This document shows positions 46,069-54,188 of a stretch of 64,000 nucleotides of DNA, one piece after another. The notes beneath the pieces are model-generated. The model made no database searches. It was given only the letters and a program-made list of their open reading frames with translations, and was not told where the DNA came from. Positions within the stretch are counted from its first letter, which is position 1. Every line of letters begins with the position of its first letter. The stretch covers positions 40,985 to 104,984 of the forward strand of contig DCFX01000097.1 of NCBI GenBank assembly GCA_002314445.1, read 5' to 3'. A program made the translations under genes and the position numbers. The DNA comes from Treponema sp. UBA1793. Lineage in GTDB: Bacteria > Spirochaetota > Spirochaetia > Treponematales > Treponemataceae.

Positions 46069-47760
46069 ATGTACAAAACCCATAGAAAAAGCGTACAGAA
46101 ACGGCTCAGACAGATAACGCTTGCTATGTATATTACTGTGATGGCTCTGCTCGTAATCCTGGATTATTACGTTTTCCTGAAATATACTGAAAGAAAGAGG
46201 GAAATCCGTCAGGCACATTTTCTTTCATATTATACAAAGATTGATTTATCCATCGGAAATGCAGCACAGATACTTACACGGTATTTTATTCAGAATCAGA
46301 CATTCGTAACTCTGTCTGTTACAGAAGATCCTGAAACAGTATTTAATGCAATGTACGATCTCGATAACCAGATGAAATCATATATCAGGCTGTACGACAA
46401 CCTGGCCGGCATTGTGTGCATGTACAAATCCGGCGTGCGGAATGACTATGTTTTCCAGGCAGATATCAGCAGCAGAGACGTAAACGACATATTGGGCAAT
46501 TTGAAAAAAAACATGACGCAGATATTCGATGACGGAAGTTCGTTTATTTTAACTGCGGATAAATATTATTTTGTACGGTTTTACCGCACTAAAAAAGCGC
46601 TGGTTGCCGTAATTGCAAAAATACCGTTTGAGGAATCTGATGGAGGAAAATCCATACTTTTGTACAGACAAACTGCATTGAACAACAGAGAGCTTGCTGA
46701 AAAAATACATCTGACCCGGAATGTGTCTCCTGAAAAAAGCGGCACTGCCGGATATACGTACAGGACTTATTCTGTCTATTACAAAACGATTGAGCCTGCA
46801 AATCTTACCGTGTGCAGCGTGCTCCCCTGTTATCTCTTTACGGAACTTCCTTTCGGAATACTGCTGCTTATTGCCATTACCTGTGCAGGTTTCCTTTTTG
46901 TAATAAAGAGTTCCCGTATGCTGGAACATGACATAATGGAGCCTCTCTCCGGCCTTACTGCTTCCATCACGACAATCCGCAAATCCGGCAGGCTGAATCT
47001 TCTTGACGGGTTTGAAGAGTATCAGGAATTTTATGACGTCGAGACAGCTTTTAATGCACTTGTTCTGGAGATCCAGCAGCTTAAAATCAAATCGTATGAG
47101 GATGAAATTAACAAACAGCGTGCACAACTGCAGTATCTGCAGATGCAGTTGAAGCCTCACTTTTTCTTAAACTGCCTGAAGTCTCTGAATGCAATGACGA
47201 TGGAAAACGATAAAGAGGAAATGCAGCAGTATATTCTTGCAGTTTCAGAATATGTGAGGTATCTGCTCCGTTCTGATACGGAAAAAGTTGAACTGAAGGA
47301 AGAAATCAGCATGGTCCGTACGTTCCTGAATATGCAGTCGATTATCTCCGTGAGAAAAGTCTGGTGCAGCATTCATGTTGATTCGGAAATAGAACACTGC
47401 CTTATTCCTATTATGACGATTCAGACGTTCGTGGAGAATTCATATAAGCACGCAGTGTTATCGGAAACGGACGACTGTCTGAAGATTCAGATAAAGGCTG
47501 TATTGCTGCAGAGTGAAGAGAATATGCTTGTCGATATAATTATACGGGATAACGGCAACGGGTATCCTGAGGAAGTGTTAGAAACGGTAAACAGCGATGA
47601 TACCGGAAAAAAAGCGGATACGGGACACAACGGCATAGGCATACAGAATGTAAAAAAGAGATGCGGGATTTTTTACGGCAATAAAGCAGAATTCAATTTT
47701 ACGAATCTTGGCGGAGCGTACAGTGAGCTGATTATCCCCTGTGAGACGGCAGGTGAATGA
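46069..47760 (+). CDS. YesM-type sensor histidine kinase (cluster C)
   Basis: The protein has 563 residues, with a helix at about 16-36, an extracytoplasmic sensor to about 255 and a second helix at about 260-280. A HAMP region precedes His364 in QLKPHFFLNCLK. The ATPase domain has ENSYKHA, DNGNGYPEE and GIGIQNVKKR boxes. It is paralogous to the kinase at 16111 but lies co-directionally with its regulator. The stop codon is one base before the regulator ATG, indicating coupled translation. Confidence 0.88.
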   Translation: MYKTHRKSVQKRLRQITLAMYITVMALLVILDYYVFLKYTERKREIRQAHFLSYYTKIDLSIGNAAQILTRYFIQNQTFVTLSVTEDPETVFNAMYDLDNQMKSYIRLYDNLAGIVCMYKSGVRNDYVFQADISSRDVNDILGNLKKNMTQIFDDGSSFILTADKYYFVRFYRTKKALVAVIAKIPFEESDGGKSILLYRQTALNNRELAEKIHLTRNVSPEKSGTAGYTYRTYSVYYKTIEPANLTVCSVLPCYLFTELPFGILLLIAITCAGFLFVIKSSRMLEHDIMEPLSGLTASITTIRKSGRLNLLDGFEEYQEFYDVETAFNALVLEIQQLKIKSYEDEINKQRAQLQYLQMQLKPHFFLNCLKSLNAMTMENDKEEMQQYILAVSEYVRYLLRSDTEKVELKEEISMVRTFLNMQSIISVRKVWCSIHVDSEIEHCLIPIMTIQTFVENSYKHAVLSETDDCLKIQIKAVLLQSEENMLVDIIIRDNGNGYPEEVLETVNSDDTGKKADTGHNGIGIQNVKKRCGIFYGNKAEFNFTNLGGAYSELIIPCETAGE

Positions 47761-47761
47761 T

Positions 47762-49300
47762 ATGAATGTAATTGTTATTGATGACCAGAAGGCTGTTGCT
47801 GACAGTATATATAACAATCTTGCATGGAAGGAACTGGGAGTAGATGAAGTATTTACTGCATACAGCGCAAAAGAGGCCCGTACAGTTTTCAACAGCAGGC
47901 GCATCGACATTATGCTTTCGGATATCGAAATGCCCGAAGAAAACGGACTGTCGTTATTAAGATATGTGCGGGAGATAAGTCCCGAAACACAATGCGTCTT
48001 TCTCACCTCTCATGCTGATTTTTCATACGCACAGGAGGCGCTCAGGCTTGGCAGTTTTGAATACATCCTTCAGCCGTGCCGGTATGAAGAGATTGCTCAA
48101 ACGGTTAAAAACGTAATTATTAAAATAAAGGAAAAAGATACCGGCAGGGAATTTTCCGGAGACCGGCAGGAATTAATAAACACTGCAGGAGTGCGCCTGC
48201 TGCAGAATTCCGGCGGAAAAAATACAGATAACAGACTTGCAGGTTTATTTGATAAGAAATATGAAGACGGCGTTTTTTTCCCTGTAGAGATTGCTTTTGT
48301 TGCTGAGTGTACTCACAGCATCCGTCAGGAAATTGAAAAAATCGTGAAATCGGTTTTTGCGCCGGAAAAGAATATTTCCGTCATTGCTATGGAAATAACA
48401 TACTGCGACTATATTGTCCTTTTTTACGGTCCGCTACAGGTTTTGCAGCAGCAGGAACTGTACGGAGAAATGGTATCCGTTTTTTCCGCTCTGGATGCGG
48501 AGCTTCATATCAAAACTGCCGTATATACGGGAACAGTCTGCAATGCTGATTTTTCCGGACAGATACGGCAGCTGCACAGTATGCACGAGAATAACGTCAT
48601 GCAGAAAACAGGAATTATGAAACTGCAGCCAGTACCTGATGTTTCAAGGGATTACCTGTATTCATTGCATCCGGAACGCTGGGCAGGTATCCTTGAAAAT
48701 GGAAACGGATTAGTCATAAAAGAGGAAATACGGCTTTTTATCAGGAAAGCCGATTCTGAAGGTAAAATTACATTATCCCTGATGCAGATACTTGATTACC
48801 TTTTCATAACTGCAGTAAACGAAGTTCTGCAGAAAAGCGGGCGGGATATTTCCTATTATCTGCTGGAAACGTATACAAAAAATGATCTTGATAGTTCATA
48901 CAAAACATACAGCAGCTTCATGCATGCGGTTGATGTACTGCTGAATATACTCAAGTCTGCTTCAGGGGAAAACAGCCGGAGCCGTGTAGAGCAGGCAGAA
49001 AAATATATCGAAGAAAATATAAGCAGAAACATCAGCCGGACAGAAGTTGCTCAGACGGTGTATTTGAATGAAGAATATTTTTCACGATTGTTTAAAGAAG
49101 AAACGGGATTTACGTTTAAAGACTATGTCACCAACCGAAAAATAGAATATGCAAAAGAAATGCTTGCCGTAACAAATTTTTCAATCAGCGTTATAGCCTC
49201 AAAAACCGGTTATGATAATTTTTCATATTTTTCCAAAATATTCAGGCAGAAAGAACACATGACACCGCAGGAATACAGGAATGTAACAAAAAGAATATAA
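47762..49300 (+). CDS. YesN-type response regulator with AraC DNA-binding domain (cluster C)
   Basis: The protein has 512 residues from ATG 47762 behind AGGTGA; the open frame starts 7 codons earlier. The receiver carries DD7-8 and Asp54 (MLSDIEMP), again with LQPCRY where Lys is usual. The AraC HTH pair is at about 405-505 (NISRTEVAQTVYLNEEYFSRLF and SVIASKTGYDNFSYFSKIF). It should activate the importer, GH1 and GH78 genes from 49417, in answer to the kinase at 46069. Confidence 0.88.
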   Translation: MNVIVIDDQKAVADSIYNNLAWKELGVDEVFTAYSAKEARTVFNSRRIDIMLSDIEMPEENGLSLLRYVREISPETQCVFLTSHADFSYAQEALRLGSFEYILQPCRYEEIAQTVKNVIIKIKEKDTGREFSGDRQELINTAGVRLLQNSGGKNTDNRLAGLFDKKYEDGVFFPVEIAFVAECTHSIRQEIEKIVKSVFAPEKNISVIAMEITYCDYIVLFYGPLQVLQQQELYGEMVSVFSALDAELHIKTAVYTGTVCNADFSGQIRQLHSMHENNVMQKTGIMKLQPVPDVSRDYLYSLHPERWAGILENGNGLVIKEEIRLFIRKADSEGKITLSLMQILDYLFITAVNEVLQKSGRDISYYLLETYTKNDLDSSYKTYSSFMHAVDVLLNILKSASGENSRSRVEQAEKYIEENISRNISRTEVAQTVYLNEEYFSRLFKEETGFTFKDYVTNRKIEYAKEMLAVTNFSISVIASKTGYDNFSYFSKIFRQKEHMTPQEYRNVTKRI

Positions 49301-49305
49301 ACAGG

Positions 49306-49350
49306 TCACATTTGTTATAGCGGACTCCATTCTGAGCGACTTACACTTTT
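49306..49350 (+). promoter_or_regulatory. Candidate regulator elements upstream of the cluster C binding protein
   Basis: TCACATTT at 49306 matches the cluster A elements at 17868 and 17890, and a looser TTACACTTTT lies at 49341. A 7-bp inverted repeat CTCCATT/AATGGAG (49325-49331 with 49357-49363) also occurs in this 116-base interval. Confidence 0.3.
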
Positions 49351-49416
49351 ATATGTAATGGAGACCTGAAAAACATCGGTTTTTTGAGGTCCCCTGATGA
49401 TATACAGGAGGAAACT

Positions 49417-50886
49417 ATGAAAAGAAAACGGAGTTACACGGCTGTTACGGTCTGTGCATGTCTTCTGGGGCTGATGCTGGTATCGTGCAGCAGGTCAAAT
49501 TCAACAGCTGCAAAAAAATCTTCAAAGGAACCGGTGCACATTAATCTTGTACTTCTGAAAGCATATGATTTTTCCGACGCGCAGAAAGTGCAGGATGAAA
49601 TGAACAAAATTCTTGAAAAACGCTACAACATTGATGTAAAACTGACCTATATTGACTTCGGCTCCTGGCAGCAGCAGACTAATTTGCTGCTGCTTGGAAC
49701 CGACTGCGACATTCTACCGCTGTTCGGAACACCGCTTTCCACGTTTGTTGCAAACGGGCAGCTGCTTGAACTTGATGATTATTATGCGAAGTCAGGTGAT
49801 ACATTCAAATCGATATGGTCTCCGGTAGAACTCCAGGGAACAAAAGTTAACGGGAAGCTTTATTCGATTACGAACCTCCGCAATTTTGCAAATAAATTCT
49901 GTCTGCATATGTCGAAGAAAATTGTCGACGAACTTAAGATAGACGTTTCATCGATAAAAACGCTCGATGATATAACACCGGTGCTGGCAAAAGTCCATAA
50001 AGCTCATCCTGAAATATATGCCATGGTTCCGCAGACGGGCGATACGTTTGTAAACGGATGGATGTGGGACGGACTGGGAGATGAATCATGGATAGGTGTC
50101 CTTCCGGAGAAAGGACAGACAACTAAAGTGCAGAATGTATTTGATACAGCTGATTTTAAACAGTTCACCGGGATGACCTGCAAATGGTATGAAGCCGGAT
50201 ATATTATGGCTGATGCCCTGAGCAACCGTGAATCGGGAGAATCTCTCGTCGTAAACGGAAAGGCATTCAGCTTTTTTAACAATGATTCCAACGCCAAACC
50301 GGTTCCCGGAACAGTGACGGCAGAAATTATTGCACCGTGGACGGTAAGCAACAGTTACTCGGCGTTGAGCTACGGTATTAATGTTAATTCGCTTCATCCC
50401 GAAGAAAGCTGGACACTGCTTCAGGCATTATACACCGATGCCGACCTGGCGACGCTGCTCATCGACGGTATTGAAAATGTTCATTACGTAAAAAACGGCG
50501 ACGGCTCTATTTCGTACCCCGCGGGCATTAATGCCACGACAAGTACATACGGCGGGGCGGCTCAGTACTGGTCTTATCCGTATGCAGCTCTTACACCGCC
50601 GATTGATACGCTCGGTTCACCTGATTTTTTCAGGGAACTCGTTGCTTTTAATAAAAGCGCAACGGTATCAAAAGCCGCAGGCTTTTTATTCGATTCGACA
50701 TCGATTACAGACCAGTATACCGCCTGCGTAAACGTCATGAATAAATATTATAAAGCCCTTCTGTGCGGTTCAATTAATCCCGATAAATTCATCCCTCAGG
50801 CTGATGCTGAATTAAAATCTGCCGGTATTGATGCGGTCATTGCATTGAAACAGCAGGAACTCGATAAGTTCTTAAAAAATAAATAA
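49417..50886 (+). CDS. Extracellular oligosaccharide-binding lipoprotein (LplA-type, cluster C)
   Basis: The protein has 489 residues from ATG 49417 behind CAGGAGG. Lipobox VSC follows a strong hydrophobic stretch. The family 1 fold and the C-terminal region ending AGIDAVIALKQQELDKFL are closely similar to the cluster A protein at 18019, so the two arose by duplication. The linked GH1 and GH78 enzymes suggest a rhamnose-containing glucoside as ligand, which is inference. Confidence 0.88.
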   Translation: MKRKRSYTAVTVCACLLGLMLVSCSRSNSTAAKKSSKEPVHINLVLLKAYDFSDAQKVQDEMNKILEKRYNIDVKLTYIDFGSWQQQTNLLLLGTDCDILPLFGTPLSTFVANGQLLELDDYYAKSGDTFKSIWSPVELQGTKVNGKLYSITNLRNFANKFCLHMSKKIVDELKIDVSSIKTLDDITPVLAKVHKAHPEIYAMVPQTGDTFVNGWMWDGLGDESWIGVLPEKGQTTKVQNVFDTADFKQFTGMTCKWYEAGYIMADALSNRESGESLVVNGKAFSFFNNDSNAKPVPGTVTAEIIAPWTVSNSYSALSYGINVNSLHPEESWTLLQALYTDADLATLLIDGIENVHYVKNGDGSISYPAGINATTSTYGGAAQYWSYPYAALTPPIDTLGSPDFFRELVAFNKSATVSKAAGFLFDSTSITDQYTACVNVMNKYYKALLCGSINPDKFIPQADAELKSAGIDAVIALKQQELDKFLKNK

Positions 50887-50898
50887 TAAACTGCTGAG

Positions 50899-50918
50899 GC
50901 CGGATTTTCATATCCGGC
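50899..50918 (+). terminator. Intercistronic hairpin between binding protein and permease genes (cluster C)
   Basis: A perfect 7-bp stem GCCGGAT/ATCCGGC (50899-50905 with 50912-50918) has a 6-base loop and is followed by TTTAATGG. It matches the placement of the hairpins in clusters A and B. Confidence 0.55.
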
Positions 50919-50933
50919 TTTAATGGAGAACTC

Positions 50934-51860
50934 ATGCTTCAGAAGAAAATTAACCATACGCGGATAAAAACGACAATGCAGCTGTTCTCGATGATGATTC
51001 CCGGTCTTGCATATTTATTGATTAATAATTATATACCTATGGCCGGAATTATCGTTGCATTTAAAAAGTTCAACTATGCAAAAGGAATATGGGAAAGCCC
51101 GTGGTGCGGTTTTAAGAATTTCCGGTTCCTTTTTACTACAAGAGATGCGTTTGTAATAACAAGGAACACGCTTTGCTATAACATTGCCTTTATCGTTCTG
51201 GGAACAGTGCTGGCTGTCGCTGTAGCGATTATATTAAATGAACTGACAAGCCGGTTGATGAAGAAAGCGTATCAGACATTTATTCTCATTCCGTACCTGA
51301 TTTCAATGGTCGTGGTCAGTTATATTGTGTACGGCTTTTTAAGTCAGGATAACGGCTTTTTGAACAATCTGCTTGTTCATGTATTCAATATGAAGAAAGT
51401 AAGCTGGTACACTGAACCAAAGCGCTGGCCGTATATACTTACGGCAGTAAACTTATGGAAGAACTTCGGGTATTCAAGCATTATTTATTATGCCACCGTC
51501 ATAGGAATCGATACTGCGCTGTACGAAGCTGCATCAATAGACGGTGCGTCAAAATGGAAACAGATAGGTTTCATAACGCTTCCGGAACTGCGGCCTACGA
51601 TAATCATACTCGTTTTATTACAGCTTGGCCGCGTATTCTATTCCGATTTCGGACTGTTCTATCAGGTACCGCTCAATTCAGGGATGCTCATGGACGCGAC
51701 GAATACAATCGATACATATGTGTACCGGGGCCTTACGCAGCTTAATGATATAGGACGTGCTTCTGCGGCCGGATTTTATCAGGCAGTACTGGGATTTGTT
51801 CTGATTCTTACTGTCAATAAACTTGTACGCACAATAGATAAAGACAGCGCATTGTTTTAG
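50934..51860 (+). CDS. ABC sugar permease, LplB type (cluster C)
   Basis: This 308-residue protein has six helices and the EAA loop YEAASIDGASKWKQIGFITLP (about 200-220). It is a close paralogue of the cluster A permease at 19552, sharing for example VYRGLTQ and YSDFGLFYQVP. ATG 50934 follows TGGAG. Confidence 0.88.
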   Translation: MLQKKINHTRIKTTMQLFSMMIPGLAYLLINNYIPMAGIIVAFKKFNYAKGIWESPWCGFKNFRFLFTTRDAFVITRNTLCYNIAFIVLGTVLAVAVAIILNELTSRLMKKAYQTFILIPYLISMVVVSYIVYGFLSQDNGFLNNLLVHVFNMKKVSWYTEPKRWPYILTAVNLWKNFGYSSIIYYATVIGIDTALYEAASIDGASKWKQIGFITLPELRPTIIILVLLQLGRVFYSDFGLFYQVPLNSGMLMDATNTIDTYVYRGLTQLNDIGRASAAGFYQAVLGFVLILTVNKLVRTIDKDSALF

Positions 51861-51871
51861 GAGTGGACACT

Positions 51872-52756
51872 ATGGTTGAAAATAATAAAGTACAGCAGAT
51901 TATGCTGAACATGATTATGATACTGCTGACGTTTATCTGTGTCATGCCGTTTGTACTGCTTGTTGCTTCATCATTAACAAGCGAAAAAGCTCTTATGGTG
52001 AACGGGTACAATTTTTTCCCGAAGGAGTTCAGTGCGGAATCATATAAGTACCTTATCAGTCACGGGCAGGCAATACTCCGCGGATACGGAATAACAGTCC
52101 TTGCGACCGTTGCCGGTACTTTGTGTTCAATTTCCATAACGCTGCTTCTTGCATATCCGCTTTCCAGAAAAGAGATGATATTCAGGCCGTTGTTTTCGTT
52201 TATCGTTTTTTTTACCATGCTGTTCAACGGCGGGCTTGTTCCGACGTATCTTATGTATACGGGTATATTTCATATTAAAAATACACTGTTTGCGCTTATC
52301 GTGCCCAACCTGCTGATGAATGCTTTTTTCGTCATTATGATGCGGTCGTTTTTTTCGTCGAATATAGCAGATTCGCTTATAGAGGCAGCCCGTATAGACG
52401 GTGCAGGAGAATACCGGATTTTGTGGTCTATCGTCATACCGCTGTCTAAGCCTATGATCACGACGCTTATGCTTATGGTCGGCCTTAATTACTGGAACGA
52501 CTGGCTGAACGGCCTGTATTATCTTACAGATCCGTCCCTGTTCAGCATCCAGAATATTCTGAACAGAATGCTTTCAGACATACAATTTCTAAGCAGCGGT
52601 TCGTCTCTTGTGTCAAATCTTTCTGCCGCAACGCTGCCGAGCATCGGTATACGCATGGCGATTGCGGTAATAGGCATACTTCCTGTTCTTGTTCTGTATC
52701 CGTTCTTCCAGAAGAATTTTGTTAAAGGAATTGTTATAGGGGGCGTAAAAGGATAA
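51872..52756 (+). CDS. ABC sugar permease, LplC type (cluster C)
   Basis: The protein has 294 residues from ATG 51872, placed 8 bases after AGGAG; a GTG at 51863 is in frame but overlaps that site. It has six helices, the EAA loop IEAARIDGAGEYRILWSIVIP and the tail FVKGIVIGGVKG. It is paralogous to the permease at 20485 and forms the pore with the protein from 50934. Confidence 0.88.
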   Translation: MVENNKVQQIMLNMIMILLTFICVMPFVLLVASSLTSEKALMVNGYNFFPKEFSAESYKYLISHGQAILRGYGITVLATVAGTLCSISITLLLAYPLSRKEMIFRPLFSFIVFFTMLFNGGLVPTYLMYTGIFHIKNTLFALIVPNLLMNAFFVIMMRSFFSSNIADSLIEAARIDGAGEYRILWSIVIPLSKPMITTLMLMVGLNYWNDWLNGLYYLTDPSLFSIQNILNRMLSDIQFLSSGSSLVSNLSAATLPSIGIRMAIAVIGILPVLVLYPFFQKNFVKGIVIGGVKG

Positions 52757-52824
52757 ATAAAAGTTGCATCATTGAAAATAAGGTGTAAAATATAAATCAA
52801 TACAGCAATACGGAGGACTATACT

Positions 52825-54174
52825 GTGGCTTTTTCGGATAAATTTTTGTGGGGTGCTTCATCAGCAAGCTATCAGGTTGAAGGTGCATGGAATGAAGACG
52901 GGAAAGGGTTGAACATCTGGGATGATTTTTCACATGTACAGGGGAATGTACGCCATGACGAAACGGGTGACAGTGCCTGCGACCATTATCACCGGTTTAA
53001 GGAAGATATTGCACTTATGAAACAGATAGGGTTGAAAAGTTACCGCTTTTCAATCAGCTGGACACGTATATTCCCCGATGGAACAGGCAGCATTAATGAG
53101 AAAGGCCTTGCGTTTTATTCGGAGCTTGTCGATGAATTGAAGAAGGCAGGTATTGAACCGGTGATAACATTATTTCACTGGGACTATCCATCCGCTTTAT
53201 ATAAAAAAGGCGGATGGAGCAATCCGGAAAGTCCTGAATGGTTTGCGCAATATGCGAAAGTCGTTACAGATGCGCTTTCTGACCGCGTGCAGTACTGGCT
53301 TACGTTCAATGAATACCAGATTTTCGTCGGACTGGGATATCAGCTTGGCATCCTCGCTCCCGGAGTTAAACTGACTGATGAAGAACTTATTAAAATGAGC
53401 CGCAACATACTGCTTGCGCACGGACGGGCAGTTCAGGAAATCAGGAAAAATGCGAAGCTTCCTCCGAAGGTCGGCATGGCTCCCACCGGAGACGTATACA
53501 GACCGGCGGACAATTCACCGGAAGCAGTCGAAGAAGCCCGGCGGAAATCATTTGCAGTTCCAAAAGTATTTACCATGAGCAACTCATGGTGGGCTGATCC
53601 TATTATACTGGGCGATTATCCTGAAGAAGCGTACACCCGGTTCGGCAGCCTTCTTCCCCGCATTACGCCGGAAGAAAAAGCAGTTATCTGCCAGCCGCTT
53701 GATTTTTACGGATACAATTGTTATCAGCCGACATCAGGTCAGGTTTCTGAGAGCAGCGGCTATGACGAAAACGGTTTTCAGGGTTGCCCCCTGACCGCAA
53801 ACGGCTGGCATGTTATTCCCGACACACTGTACTGGTCGTCAAAGTTCCTGTACGAGAGGTATCACCTGCCGCTTATTATTACCGAAAACGGGATGGCAGA
53901 CAACGACTTTGCAAGTCTTGACGGCGGTGTGCATGACACGCACCGCATTGACTTCCTGCACAGGTATCTGCGCGGGCTGGAAAAAGCCGTGGACGAGGGA
54001 ATTCCCGTTATCGGATATCACGTCTGGTCGATTATGGACAATTTTGAATGGAGCTCCGGATATGATTACCGGTTCGGGCTTGTATACGTCGATTACAGAA
54101 CACAGAAACGTACTGTCAAAGATTCCGGGTGGTGGTATGGCAATGTTATCAGCCGGAACGGAAAAAATCTGTAA
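52825..54174 (+). CDS. GH1 beta-glycosidase (cluster C)
   Basis: This 449-residue cytoplasmic enzyme starts at GTG 52825 behind CGGAGG. It has the GH1 signature FLWGASSASYQVEGA, acid/base Glu163 in TFNEYQ and nucleophile Glu354 in IITENG. Like the cluster A enzyme it has NExQ instead of the common NEP, a shared trait of the two paralogues. It should remove a beta-linked sugar from the imported compound; the rhamnosidase gene follows after 14 bases. Confidence 0.9.
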   Translation: MAFSDKFLWGASSASYQVEGAWNEDGKGLNIWDDFSHVQGNVRHDETGDSACDHYHRFKEDIALMKQIGLKSYRFSISWTRIFPDGTGSINEKGLAFYSELVDELKKAGIEPVITLFHWDYPSALYKKGGWSNPESPEWFAQYAKVVTDALSDRVQYWLTFNEYQIFVGLGYQLGILAPGVKLTDEELIKMSRNILLAHGRAVQEIRKNAKLPPKVGMAPTGDVYRPADNSPEAVEEARRKSFAVPKVFTMSNSWWADPIILGDYPEEAYTRFGSLLPRITPEEKAVICQPLDFYGYNCYQPTSGQVSESSGYDENGFQGCPLTANGWHVIPDTLYWSSKFLYERYHLPLIITENGMADNDFASLDGGVHDTHRIDFLHRYLRGLEKAVDEGIPVIGYHVWSIMDNFEWSSGYDYRFGLVYVDYRTQKRTVKDSGWWYGNVISRNGKNL

Positions 54175-54188
54175 AATGGAGAATAAGT

